Positions 36,950 through 49,314 of a DNA stretch of 64,000 bases are shown here, in pieces. The stretch covers positions 91,753,235 to 91,817,234 of the forward strand of contig OY829326.1 in assembly GCA_963691655.1 (NCBI GenBank). Reading direction: 5' to 3'. The notes beneath the pieces were generated by a model. It did not search any database and was not told the origin of the DNA. It worked only from the letters and a program-made list of their open reading frames with translations. This DNA comes from Toxonevra muliebris (lineage: Eukaryota > Arthropoda > Insecta > Diptera > Pallopteridae). The position numbers and the translations under genes were made by a program. Each line of letters begins with the position of its first letter. Position 1 is the stretch's first letter.

Positions 36950-37445
36950 AGAACCCAAGCCCGAACCCGAAACCAATTCTGATTGAACCTGAACCCAGAG
37001 TAGGTTTGTTGACGGGTTCGGGTTCAAGTCTTTTTCGAGAGAATTTTAGACGAAGAACGTTCAGAGAAATACAGCATTGTTGATTTGGTAGAGTTTCAAA
37101 AGTTCTGAAAATTGAACTACGTGTTTGAAGCTTCATAAGTGATCTCAGCAGTTTTCTGGTAACACAGGTGAGAATAAAAAAAAAAATCTAGTAAAAAGTT
37201 TAAAAAAATGCCCACAAAATGTATGTAAATAAAAAAAACAATTTTTTTTTTTTTTTGTTTTTTTTTTATAAAAAAGAGCTATAAAATTTTTAAATAAAGT
37301 TTGAAAAAACTTTTATGTTTTGCTTGAGTATTTTTGAGCCCGATGCTAAGTCCAAACTTGAACCCGAAACCACTTTTGTTTATGAACCCTAACTTAAAAC
37401 GGAACCCCGAATTTCGCTGGTTCGAGACCCTGTTCCCCTCACCTA
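36950..37445. repeat. GAACCC-rich repeat pair, possible transposon ends
   Basis: Bases 36950-37035 hold cccgaacccg/gaaccc motifs and then their complement gggttcgggttc. Bases 37336-37425 hold another cluster (gagcccg, ttgaacccgaaacc, gaaccctaa, ggaacccc). Poly-A and poly-T lie between them. Subterminal arrays of a short GC-rich hexamer are seen in some hAT elements, including the CCGAAG array in the 47-49 kb element, but no terminal repeat or target duplication was identified here. Confidence 0.35.
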
Positions 37446-38030
37446 TCTCGCGAGCCTCAAGATTTTTCATAATGTTGTGGGTCACGATGTTGAAGAGCAG
37501 AGGCCTCAATGGCATATCTCAGTCGAATACCCGTTTTTATACTTACCTTGCTGTTGAGTTAGTTTTCATGTAAAATTCTGCATGTTGCACTACGGAATAA
37601 GTATTTTATAAGAGAGATGAGTTTTATGATCAATAACCTTTCAGATCGCGCTGTGATCAATACCTTCTTGAAGTTAATTACTTTTAAATTAAATCTTGCC
37701 AAAGTAGGATCTTTCAACTTTAGGAAACTATTCTTTTATTATGTCTTTTACTTTCAAAATTGTATCTTTAATAACTTCCAAGTTATAGTAGTTATAGCAA
37801 TCGAATCTTATCATCGAATTTCGTAAACTTGTAATTAAAAAATCTTTGAATTTTCTTGTTACATTTCAATATTTCGAGCACACTGTTTGCACTCTACTTA
37901 CTGCTCATATTGCTGATATTGTTGTTGTAAGGACATAGTATGTTACGGTGTACAATAAAAAAAAACACTCACATACATGAAACGTACATAAACGTATGTA
38001 TGCCCACGGCAAGTCACACACTGACACTCA

Positions 38031-38063
38031 TCACACACACACACACTCACACAAACACACACA
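38031..38063 (+). repeat. (CA)n microsatellite
   Basis: CA run with TC and AA interruptions. Confidence 0.85.
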
Positions 38064-38489
38064 AGCTTAACAAAGTTGGTAGTTGCTGCTGTTGTTAGGA
38101 GTAGACATACACACGTGTCCTTTTTTTGTTTCTTTACTTGCTCTTACTTATTAGATTCTTTATATAATTTTAATACACATACTTACATATAACGAGTGAC
38201 AATGCCACATTAGTGGGGAGTGGTGTGGTGATGGTTTTGTTATTGGAACTGTTGTTGTTGTTATTCTAGTTGCTACTCTTCAATTTCTGAATTAAGTCTT
38301 AAAGCGTAATTGAGTGAAAATTTCCATTGAAGCATAAGGGACGATTTATATTCTATTCTATTCTATTTTGTATATATTTTGTAAGTATATATATTTTACA
38401 TCCTTATATAATAATATTTTGATCGAGAATTGCTGTTGTTGTTGTTGCTGTTTGTCTATCGTATTTCCGTTATAACATGAGTGGGGCTC

Positions 38490-38507
38490 TGTGTGTGTGT
38501 GTGTGTA
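38490..38507 (+). repeat. (GT)n microsatellite
   Basis: Nine GT-type units. Confidence 0.85.
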
Positions 38508-39036
38508 ATGTGTGTACGTAGTGAGATTGCATGGATGGCTATATTAACTTAACGCAAGTATCTCTAGTTTTCTGCCTATTTACATATACATCCATACACA
38601 TTTAACTATGTGTGTGTTTTTGTTTGATTTTGTATAAATTTTACCACATTTTGTTACTATAAGTATCAGTTTGTATGTATTGGTTTGTTTGTTGAGTGAA
38701 GAGTGAAGAGGGTCGTTTTATTATAAAATTTTTGGCAACAATTTTTAGCATAATTTTGTGCATGCTTCACTCACTTTTTCTCATTGATTATGTTGATGGT
38801 GATGAGTATGTGTGCCGTAGAAAGCAAGAGGACAAATATAATAAATTGTGAAAAACCATAATTGAAAACACACTTCACATGTAATAAATTTCAAAATGAA
38901 TTATTAAAATTGGCTTTAGAAGTGTGCAGTCTTAGTTTTTAATACTTTCAATTTTCTTTTCATACCGTCAATATTTTCTGTAATATTTTATCTGTAATCA
39001 GTTTTTGGACTCTCAATCTGCATATACAATATACAT

Positions 39037-39609
39037 TAGTGTGTAACAAAGATGTGAAAATATTACAAAAGAGCATTGGCTATGGCAGAACGATCTCGTG
39101 ATCACGAATTAAGCAAAGGAACGGGTTTTAAATGACGGTAACTACAGCCAGTATGACAAAAAAGATTTTTTTGGTGGCAAGTATGAAAAAATCGATTTTC
39201 TAATATTTGTTAAAGAAAGTAACTAAATGGTGAAGTGGTTCCCTCGCAATACCCATTCAAACTTTAAAAATTTTGATTTTTTTCAATTTTGAATCGGAAT
39301 TTTTCTCTGATATTCACAAATTAAGATTACCTCCCTGTACTCTTTGCGAAGTTTTTCAATTTTGCTAACAATACTTTTGTATCTGTTGATGGAAATAGTT
39401 GATTGCTGATAATCGTTGTCGCAACTATTTGAAAATTTCATTCAAATCTAATATCATTCATACTTGCTATCAAGAAGCCTTTTTTGTCATACTGGCTGTA
39501 GTTACCGTCATTTAAAAACCATTTCTTTAATTGTTTCATGAACACGGGATCATTCTGCAAAGGTTATCGTCATAGCCAATGTTTTTTTTTCGAAAAATGC
39601 TACACCCTA
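39037..39609. mobile_element. Long-TIR hAT-like non-autonomous element, 573 bp
   Basis: The ends tagtgtgtaaca (39037) and the complement of tgctacaccctA (39609) match imperfectly. Further in, long arms pair well: cattggctatg (39074) with catagccaatg (about 39579), and atgacggtaactacagccagtatgacaaaa (39132) with ttttgtcatactggctgtagttaccgtcat (about 39483-39512). The fold is about 150 bp per arm with a 270-base core. TAG.GTG ends fit hAT. The flanking 8-mers atatacat and atatgtaa agree at five positions only. No coding region. Confidence 0.65.
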
Positions 39610-39989
39610 ATATGTAACACCTATTTTTCGATTTATGCAGTAGATATATTCCACGGCAAATATAAAATGAGACTCAGTTTGTATACAAATTTGTTTGTAT
39701 CAAAAATTGAAATAGGTTCAATCAAGAGAATCTCTTGAAAAATTCAAAATAGCCGTATAAAATGAGGTTGTAAGTTTTTTTTCCATATCTTTTCTTTTTC
39801 GTGTTTGAAAATTTTATTTTAAAGAGGCACTAATATATCATCATGTGATAGGATCTTAGGACTGCATAATAGAAATATTTAACAGAAATAAGTACTACGA
39901 TGTTCTTCTATGAAATTCAAATAATAAAAATGTTTTTAGTGAATTCCTGGAAAGAGCATCTAACTAAATAATTAGTTCTGCTTATAGTG

Positions 39990-40144
39990 GTAGCCACTAA
40001 TAGATCCAGACATCACCTAAGTGGGGAAGGAGGCTTTAATTTTTCCGATCCTTAAAATTTATTTTATGACTAAAAAAAGATGAAATTTTCATCCGTAAGG
40101 GGGAAGAGAGGTTTAACCCTACCCTTGGATCCACTAGTGGCGGC
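39990..40144. mobile_element. Small MITE-like inverted repeat
   Basis: gccactaatagatccag (39992) and its complement-like partner ttggatccactagtggc (40125-40141) form inverted ends. Each is followed inward by a G-rich stretch (gtggggaagg, and cttccccc on the same reading). It totals about 155 bases, has no coding region, and its family is unknown. Confidence 0.45.
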
Positions 40145-40524
40145 AGCACTTCAAGCACCGCTATACAGCTCTGCATTAATTAAATTAAGCGAATTCAGAA
40201 AAAATAAATGTGTATAATTTTTTTAATGAAGCAGATGTTTATTTGAAAAAGTAAATTTCAGTTTCGTATAAATGAACTTTGTAAAAAAAAATTTATACCC
40301 TTCAATGAACGCTTCATTTTTGCTATTTCATTAATATTTAATTTTTGTTAATTTAAAATTTAAAAATTTTCTCATTATTGTTGTTATGTATTTTTATTGT
40401 ATCGAAGTCAATAACTTTTCATCTCCTAGTCACCTTGAATTTATTTTATCTCTTTAATATACTTTGTTGTTGACAGGCATTCATATATAGATTTATTATT
40501 CTGTATTTAAGTGCTCCATACATA

Positions 40525-41042
40525 AGGAGGGACTAACAAAAGTTCGGTAAGTTGGTGGGAAAAAATAGACAGCAACAAATTTTACTTCATATCTTTATCT
40601 TTTATAACTTATTACCTTCTCTACATGATTTTTTCAAAATTTTTGTTTAATTCTTGTTATATGCCATGACATTCATCAGCTGTTATTTCTTCGATCATCG
40701 TCAATTTTATCCTTCACACAGGCATACATTTTATTCGTCGGTTGAAGGTCTTGGACGGCCTTATGAAAGGGTCGTCCTGAATCTTTAAAACCATTTGAAA
40801 ACCGTCACAGGAAATTGCATATGCACTCCATTTGCATTTTGGCATTCACGAAGCATATTTATTGGCTTGTGTTGACGTCGACCTTACATCAGTAATTAAT
40901 TTTTTTTGTCGTCTACATTTTTTCAATCTTCTTGAAATTGTTAATAAATAATCGTAATATTTTTATAAATCGTTAATAAACTTTGAATTTTTCAAAAAGT
41001 ATTAAAATATCAGCAATTGGGCGAACTTTTTTGGTCCCCTCG
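40525..41042 (-). mobile_element. Tc1/mariner-type deleted element
   Basis: The ends are related inverted repeats. The left is aggagggactaacaaaagttcgg from 40525, and the right is the complement of cgaacttttttggtcccctcg ending at 41042. TA lies outside both (40523-40524 and 41043-41044). On the minus strand the interior has weak C-terminal transposase-like pieces (YACVKDKI, then a frame change and EITADECHG). At 518 bp it is too short for a working element. Confidence 0.6.
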
Positions 41043-41049
41043 TATGAGC

Positions 41050-43440
41050 TTATTATATAATATCGACAATTTGACAACAAAATGATGACGAAAAATCAAA
41101 AGATGAAATAAGATGATATTTTTCCCCCTGAAAAAATACTTACATGCTTTCGAAAAAAATATGGGAATCCTCTTATAGACACAGCTATGTACTCTTATGC
41201 GCTTAAGAGTATGCTTTCAAAAAAGGCAAAAAAGAAAAATAAAAATGGGAGCAATATAATAAAAATAATAACAACATCATACAAACAACTAATAAGAATG
41301 CTGCTTTCACCGTTGCTGGTTTCTTTTTTGAATTGTACATGTCAAAAAATTGGTTAAGTGTTTATTATGTATGTAAGTGTGTGTGTATGTCTATATGTAT
41401 AATGTCAAATGCCCTAAAATACGTACACGTATTAAAAGGGAAAATGCAACAGTTCAATATTTTGTGTGTGTGTGTGTGTGTCAAAGATTAAAAAACTAAA
41501 AAAATTAACTGAGTAGGAAGTTATATCACTGTGAAATTGATAGGTCTCCCTAGATTTAATGTTTACTAAAAATGTAGAGTTATTCATCACCAAACTGTCA
41601 TGCTCTTCTACAGAGACTTTTTAAACTAACTAGAAAAAACGATAAGTGAGATCTCTTAAATAGACTGAACCCAAACAGACTGAACCTGTAGCTCCTATTG
41701 TAAACTGCTCTACTTAGGAATTACTTAGTATACAATACTATACTTAGCTAACACGTCCAACTAGTTTCCTACTGGGAAGATAAACCAGAAAATGTGAAAA
41801 TGAAGCGATTTAAACGTTATTGAAGCGTAGTTTCGCTTGTTGCTGCTACTTCTGCCAATATTGTTGTATCAGTGTGTGCTACAAATAGCAGTTGAAGCGT
41901 TAAATATAGAAATAAATGTATGTGTACATATTCTTGTATATTTTCATGTATATACGTAAATATGCACGTGTGCAGAAAATGTAAAGAAATAAAACATATT
42001 TTCCACCATTTATTTGATAAAATTATGTTATGAGTTTGTTTTCACAAGCGTTTAAATCGATACATTTTTACACTCAAGTGCACATTTGACATAATACATT
42101 CATGTTTTATTTTTTTATTTTTTTGTAGTATACATTTAGGAAGTCTAACTAAATTGAAAGAGTGAGATAGAGAGTTGCAGGCACTCTTATATAGCAACGA
42201 TTAACTTTGTAGTGTGTAATAATTACACAATGACAGTGAAAGAATACAAAATGTTTTAAAATTAATGTTAAAAAAAATTCGATTTTGCATAAGCAAAAAT
42301 TCTATGCCCATTTTTGCATAAATGAATAAATATATTTCTTTTTGCTATAAGCATACTTTTAGGCAGTGTAACAAAATATCGGCATATGCACATATTTTGC
42401 ATTTATTTTTCCGCAATTTTTTTTTATAACATATCAATATCAATGAGCATTTATTTTGCATTATTTCTATATACATAGTCCCTACAAAGAAAAAAAAAAT
42501 ACACTCGTATGAAACGCACATGAGATTGAGCACGTACGTGCATGTGTATGCAGCTTATACCCATAAATGTATACTATGAATTCTGTTACTTGGATAGTGC
42601 TTTTGCATTAGTTCCTGCTGCATGCTCTGCATTTGTGTGAGTGTGTGTGTGCGTGTGGGTTTATGTTTCTGTGGGAGTGGATTTGAAATGTCTCTTTATT
42701 TATTCCTGCTACTCGCGAACTGCATAAAAATATGTAAGCAGCTGTGCTTGTATTACGATTTTAAATGCAATTTTTAAATATAAAAATAAATATAAAACAA
42801 AACATATGTGTATGTGCACACGTATTGAAAGATAGCAACATCAACAAAAATAAATGCTGTACACTTCAGTGCAAATGTACAATAAAAAAAAACTTAATGC
42901 ATTCCTACCTTTGTGTGCATATAAAACAGGAATTATTAGATTTAGTGTAATTTATTCTAGAGAACCATGCACTAGTCATGGTGATTTCAGTGATTCCATT
43001 GCAACCAGATATGGTTATTTATAGTTGAATGCGTTTAAGAATCTGGAATCAGTGCAAATCTGAATTCAATAACGTAGGTTGAAAAATATACAAAAATATA
43101 CGTAGTTTTGATAGTTTGGCCAAATAAAATCGAAAAACAGGAAAATCACTTTTTTAAAATATAATTTACCACTACTTACATATATTCTAAGTTAATTCAA
43201 GTATTACTATAGTTTCATGCAGTTCGTCGCTCAGTATAAGATTTTCGCACATTTATTTATTTCATAAAAAATTTTTTTTAATTACATCGTACGAAAAAAA
43301 TTAACTTTTTAGAAATAACAATGAAAGAAATTGAATTCTGATAGTTAGTTTTGCACCTGAGATGGTTTAAGTGTTCAGTGGCATATCACACAGAGTAACA
43401 AATATCTAATTTTTGATTTACATATTATAATAATAAAATA
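41050..43440. other. Non-coding, with microsatellites
   Basis: No gene recognised. TG tracts occur at 41463-41481 and 42633-42659. Confidence 0.45.
41463..41481 (+). repeat. (TG)n microsatellite
   Basis: Uninterrupted TG run. Confidence 0.85.
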
Positions 43441-43680
43441 TAGTAAAACCAGAGACCGAAAATAAATTAAATTATTTTACAAAATTTAATGGAATAAATC
43501 GATTTTTTCCAAATATCAGAGGGCATAATTGAACACACAAACACGATACTGGTTACATGCTTTATTGAGGCCAATAAAAATTTAAATTTTGGGAGCGTTA
43601 CTATTTATTTTTAATTTTTTGATCTGGTACAAAAATCATTATTTAATTTTTATGTTATTGCTAGACCTTATTTTTCGATT

Positions 43681-43800
43681 TTTATTTATTTTCTTAAGAA
43701 TAAAAATAATTTTTTGAGCTTAATTTTTTGGCTCAGGAATAAAAATAATTTTTTGAGTTTTATTTTCTTGCTCGGGAATAAAACTTATTTATTTCGTGTA
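43681..43800 (+). repeat. 39-bp tandem repeat, about 2.5 units
   Basis: Units starting aataaaaataattttttgag at 43699 and 43738, with a partial unit at 43777, repeat with a 39-base period. The unit tail is ..tttt.ttgctcggg/ggctcagg. Similar words (tttttgctcaga, aataattttta) occur at 62430-62720. Confidence 0.65.
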
Positions 43801-43809
43801 TTTTGTAAG

Positions 43810-46800
43810 GTTATTTTATTTTTTTTTTGAGAATATAAAAAATTTAAATTATCAGGGGCACTAATCTCCAAAAAAGTTCTATGTTGTAGTTAAAGCTTCT
43901 TCCACAGAAATCAATTAAATTTTGTTTTAAATGGCAGCAAAAAATGTACAGACTTAAAAAAAAAACAAAAACAGAATAAATGTGGTTGATTGTTGCGTAA
44001 AACATATTATCGAACACAACACACCCAGATCTATAAAAATCGGCCCAGTCAATCCGGAGATTAATTGTTGGCCATGAGACTTATCTTTTTATTAAGACTC
44101 GACTTTGTTGACCTATATATTTTAAATGTTAAACTAAAATCAATCGTTTTTTTGACATGAGGAACTGTAGTCCTACCTTTGGCCGTTGTAGAGAAAAACT
44201 TGAAACCCAGTTTTACTAAATTTGAATTCTGGTTGCAACTGTATCAATTTATTAATGGGTGAAAAATCCTGTCGAAAAGTGTAATATATTAATCATTTAC
44301 ATCCCTGCGTTATGAAGTTTTGTTTTATTTCTTCTAAAAAAACATGTTGTTTCTTCTTGGTTAACACGTTCAAACAAAATGTTGTTTGTAAAACTGTGCA
44401 ATAGGTCATTGAACACAAGAAACCCCTAAATTAAGTTTAAGTATAACAAATAAACCAAATAAATTTGAAAAATATGCCATTTTTGGTTTGAAAAAATACT
44501 TTAACATTCATAAGTTGCTGAAGTTTTGATTCTTTTTATTCCAAATGAAAGTAAAGACATGTGTGTTTAATGACCTTTCTTAAAAGGTTAAAATACAGAT
44601 TGCTTTTAAAAAGCAAGAAAGAAGTGGGATACAAAAGGTTAGTCTGTTTCATAAAAATATTTTTCGGACATTATTTTTTTTTCAATTGGTAAAAAATTCA
44701 AACTATCTTTGATGCAAAACTAATCAAGATATCTTCGATTTTATTGTACCAAAATAGTCAAAAAAGGATTTTCATTGAGAATCGAATTTCGCTTTTGAGA
44801 GATTATAATTATGGAAAAGAAGAAGAATTTTTGTGTGTGTTTTGTGACAGTAAAAATAAATTGAAATACTGCCTTTCAATTGAATTTGGATTGCAAGAAT
44901 TTATATACCAATTATGGTTAATTGGAAGAATAGCAATGAGTTGCTCTCCGGCTACATTATTTTATTTTTTCACTCTTACTTTTGCTAATAAATATAAAAT
45001 ATAAAATGGGGTAAAAAGGAACAACAGCTTAAGTGTATTATCGTGTCAGCCGATTTTAATAGCTTTGAATAGAAATATTAGAGAAACTATAGCATTTTTT
45101 CAAACGACTTTATCTTAAAATTGAATATCTTTCTGAAAACGATATTTAAGTTTATTATTTATAGACAAAAATTTGTGATAAAATATTTTCCATCTTAAGT
45201 CAAGTTATGCTGTTTTTCATTTTTAAAACAGAAATATGGCAAGAGCAGCTGTTATGAAAACAAAATGCAAAATTTCGAAAAACTATATTTTATATTTACC
45301 CTGTTTTTTTAAAACCATGTATTTGAGGGTTGCTGAGTTACTTTCAGCATTTCAAGTGAATTTCGTTGAAATTCTTGTGAAATTCAGAATTGATTCAATA
45401 GATATTATTTTTGTAAATTAAAATAAGTTTCTACTATAGAAGTTGTGTGCGATATTAAAAAAACGTAATATTTCTTATATTTTTCATATTGTTTCAGGAG
45501 TTGTGCGAATTTACTTTTAAAAAATTCTATTCAGAATGTTTTCACACATTTTCCTGGATGTGTCTGAATAAATGTATCTAAGAAGAAACAAGAAAATGGT
45601 TAAGATAGGGAAGACTATACCGCTTTTGAACGGAGTTAAGAGTTGCGTATTCTAAATTTCAAGTTCAAGGCGTTTGAGGGTCACCTAGAAGTTGTCCGAT
45701 GGAGCTGAAGTTTTGCACAGATCGGTTTTTTCTTTATTGGAATCAGCAGCAACTTTTTTACTTTTGAAAAATGACCTATAGCTAAGGCCCACCCTACTGT
45801 ACACATATACATGCTAAAAGCTCGTACAATTTCTTGGCTATTAATTAATTTAACCAATTTTCATTTTCAAGTATATTTCGATCGAAGTATACATAAATGC
45901 CGCAGCTCACCTCAGTTGTGCCCATGTTGAACAGGGAACGCGCTATATTTGACACCTCCGAATGTGGCTAGAAAATAAGAATTTCTTTTCAAGTTGAAAT
46001 TCTGAATTGCCGTTGTTATTGTATATGAAAATGCATGTCTATAGTTTGCATCTACAAGTAACTTTTGAATGGTGTAGAATTAAAAGTAAAAACAGATGCT
46101 GCCAACCACCAATTTTAGTAAATACCTACAGCGAAAGCTGAAAGACACTAAAGCTGCTAGTAATTGTACATGGAAATCATTGCTATTAGCTTTAAACACT
46201 TGCTATCGCATATAAATACATAAAAATTCTACGAAGCAGCAGCCAGCTCTATAGCGTAGGCGTGAGTATGAGGATATGGAAAAATTCTCTACATTTTTAA
46301 AAATATATTTGTCCAATTTTGTCCGCTCCCCCTTCTAGTAACATAACAAATTTCTATTTCGCCATTTTAGTGCATTGTGCATCCCTAATATCACTTATAG
46401 AATATTCAATTATGACTTGCATATTTTTTTTTACATTAATAACACTATAGTAAAAATATACAAGAGAGCAAGTATTAATGTGTCTCTGCACTATTCTTTT
46501 CTGGCCAGTTTTTTCTTCTATAATGATGATTCCTCCGGGTTTTCCGTTAACAGCTTGAGATCGCTCATAAAGCAAGAGTCATTACTATATATGAAAACAC
46601 CAACAAAAAAATGTAGAGAATGAATTGCAAGCAATAAAACTCAATCAACCGCTCATAACTTTATCATTTTTCGGTCGATTTGCCTCTATACAAATCCGAT
46701 AAATGCCGAAATCAGCGGCAGAAATTTCATTTTATACACTAGAGTTATTTCATCTGTCATCTTTATTTGATAGTATAAAATCGACCCTACGTAACACATC

Positions 46801-47045
46801 GATGAACCCCTCTCCCCTATTTAACACTTTGTAACAAATTGTCGATCCCTGCCACCCGCCCCCCTCCCGCGTTACGTAATATGTGACTACAATTTTTAGC
46901 AAGTGCCTGATAAAAACCTAGTCTTGACTGTGTTTTCAAAATTGTTTTTCAAGAATTCATTCATTTCAATATAGTTAGAGTACGCCAAATGCTATCCAAA
47001 ATTTTAAGCTAAAATTTTAATAATCGATTTTAATTTTTTGTTGTT
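43810..47045. other. Non-coding stretch
   Basis: No gene recognised. Around 45690-45790 (gctgaagttttgcacagat..) and 46660-46900 (acgtaacacat.., gttacgtaatatgtgac) are sequences of dispersed-repeat character, but their boundaries were not found. Confidence 0.4.
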
Positions 47046-47741
47046 TTACTGAAAACTAGTGTCCGACCGAAGGTGATTTTTTTGCAGTAACCGAAACCGA
47101 ACTTCGGCCATTCATCTAACTTTCGGCCGAAGCCGAAGACCGAAGAATTTTTAAAATATAAAAAAGTAAAAATCTGAAAGTAACTTTTTTCTACCTATGT
47201 ATTACCAAACATATACAGAAAAATATGAATAATAGATTCCCCAAATAAAAAGCTGACCAGAAGCACTAAACTGTTCTCTGTCGGAAGAGCTGAAAAATAT
47301 TATTTATTTCAAGAATTCTTTTACGTCAAAATATACAGTTGCATCGACTAAATATCTGTAGAACGACTGTAGTTCAACGACACCTGTGACAAAAAAATAT
47401 TGAAAATTGAAGCAACGTATTAATCGATAGACCTGTGCCTATAGTCGGAACCAGAATTAAGTAAAAATATTGAAAATTTAATTTTTGAGATAGTTTTATC
47501 GTATATTTTTTTATAACTTATGGCTTAACAGTCATAAAAAATTGTATTTTAATCTATCTAGTTTTGAAAATAAAAATTTGTTTTTTTAATTTTTTTTAAC
47601 CATTTCAATTTAAACAAAAAACATTGAGAGATATTAGATTGATCCTAGTGCGGACGGAGTAGAACTATAGATGTATTTTAAATATGATAAAAATTTAAGC
47701 GCAATCGGTTCATTAGTTTTGGAGACATCGTGGCAACCATT

Positions 47742-48077
47742 TCAAAAAATGTTGTTTTGAGGAAAACTAGTTCCAAAGTTCAAATATGCATGACTGCTGT
47801 ACCAGGGCCTGCGACCATGAATTTCAAAGAATCTATTTGCACACATACCATATTCTAGAGCAATTTTATCAACAAAAAATTTTAAATTTTTTGACCTCCT
47901 TGAAAGCGAAAGAAATGAGGTGCCAGTAATGGAAAATGTCGCTTTCTCTAAAAACTCACTCTTCTTTCCAATACGCTTCAAGTCTTTCTTGAAAAGTAAA
48001 AAAGTCCGGTTTGCTTCTGCTGGCTCTAATTGCATTAGCTCCTTCAGGTTGTTTGTTAAAAAAATCACTGATTTCAA
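47742..48077 (-). CDS. Unrecognised open frame inside the hAT-like element
   Basis: This 111-codon frame is uninterrupted and lies on the minus strand within the left part of the transposon. It is basic, with clusters such as FKKDLKRIGKKSEF. It lacks a zinc finger, the hAT catalytic motifs and the dimerisation block. It may be chance, or a decayed piece of something captured by the element. Confidence 0.2.
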   Translation of the reverse strand: MKSVIFLTNNLKELMQLEPAEANRTFLLFKKDLKRIGKKSEFLEKATFSITGTSFLSLSRRSKNLKFFVDKIALEYGMCANRFFEIHGRRPWYSSHAYLNFGTSFPQNNIF

Positions 48078-48240
48078 TTTGTAAAATTGTAATGTACATA
48101 CTTTATATAACCGCTTCGCATTTATTTATTTGTATAAATTTTTACTGCCTATATGGGCAAATTATTATAAAAAAATATGCTTATAATCTTCGGCTTCGGC
48201 CAAATCCTTCGGCCATTTTTTGCCGAAGCCAAAGCCGAAG

Positions 48241-49314
48241 CGCTTTCGTACCTAAGACAATTGATTACACCCTTGCGAAACCAATCTTCAACGACAAGTT
48301 CGACACTCTTATTCCTGATAGACAGAAATGGGAGAATGGAGAGCGGTTTCAAAAGGATTCAATCCACTTCTATACTGATGGCTCTAAACTGGATGGCAGA
48401 GTTGGAGCTGGCACCTTTGTGAAGAGCTGGATGTAAATATATCCTTTAGGCTGCCTGATCACTGCTGTGTATTTCAGGCAGAGGTCACGGCAATCAAGGA
48501 AGTCACGTACTGGCTGAGGTATAACGTGATATCCAAGAGGGATATATGTATTTTTACCGATAGTCAGGCAGCTATAAAATCCCTTGAATCTGTCTACCTT
48601 ACTTCTAAAGTAGCTCTTAACTGTAGAGCGTCTCTTAACGAGATGTCCGATCAGTTCAATCTGCACCTAATTTGGGTGCCGGGGCATATAGGTATACCGG
48701 GGAACGAAATTGCTGACGGGTTAGCTAGAAAAGGAACACTGTTGCAAATCACTCCTGACAAGGAGCATATAGGCGTCCCTATGGCAACGTGTAAACTAAG
48801 GCTAGCCACGAATGCAATAAAACTTACTAACGAAAGGTGGTCACTGGAAAACACCTGCAAAACTACTAGACTCATTTGGCCTAAGCTAGATAGTCGCCGG
48901 ACAAATGACCTGACACATACCAACAGGCACTTTATCAGTACTGTGACTTGGGTGATTACTGGACATTGCCCCATTGGAAAACATGCAGAAAGACTGGGTC
49001 TTCCATATAGAAATCATTGCAGGAGCTGTGGCAACGAGGAAGAACAGGAAACTGTAACTCATCTTTTATGCGAATGCCCAGCTTTGATTCACGTACGAAA
49101 GAAACATCTGGACAATTTTGTCTTCGATGACTTTAAAGACTTGACTAACATCCAAATCAGACACCTACTTAACTTCCTGAAAGGTACTCAATGGTTCAAA
49201 TGGCCTGAATTAGAGGGATAGGGACTTCGCTCCGTTTGTATGGTATCGCAATGGGCCTTGTCTGGTCTAAGTGTGCTGGCGCTCGCTGGCAGCCATTTTA
49301 ACCTAACCTAACCT
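48241..49314 (+). mobile_element. 5'-truncated LINE inserted in the hAT-like element
   Basis: This holds the last part of ORF2 (RNase H and zinc-binding tail) and a short 3' UTR ending in three aacct units (ttaacctaacctaacct). The copy is flanked by aaagccgaag on both sides (48231-48240 and 49315-49324), consistent with a 10-bp target duplication. The target lies in CCGAAG-rich sequence, so part of the match may be pre-existing. It is heavily 5'-truncated, as usual for LINEs. The RNase H places it in the I/R1/LOA group. Confidence 0.8.
48255..49221 (+). pseudogene. LINE ORF2 C-terminus: RNase H and zinc-binding tail
   Basis: The upstream frame (open to 48436) has FYTDGSKLDG, with the first catalytic Asp. 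It changes frame near 48420. The second frame, open from about 48421 to the stop at 49219-49221, has CCVFQAEVTAIKE (Glu), CIFTDSQAAIKSLE (Asp), LIWVPGHIGIPGNEIAD (catalytic His and last Asp) and then a CxxC..HxxxC zinc-binding tail (CRSCGN to HLLCEC), ending at WPELEG. All four acidic residues survive, so the RNase H is nearly intact apart from one frameshift. It is the least decayed retroelement coding region in the window. The start shown is where homology begins, not a true start codon. Confidence 0.85.

Larger units (their letters stand above)
37450..39030. other. Non-coding, with microsatellites
   Basis: No gene recognised. It contains CA/TG tracts (38031-38063, 38490-38507) and a short (ATTCT)n run at about 38350-38366. 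Confidence 0.45.

Noticed and set aside
37279..37515. Minus-strand frame with PLLFNIVTHNIM, reminiscent of reverse transcriptase PLLFN
   Set aside because: The surrounding residues do not fit a reverse transcriptase and the rest translates the GAACCC array.
48149..48974. Minus-strand and alternate-frame open frames over the LINE RNase H region
   Set aside because: Shadows of the real plus-strand frame.
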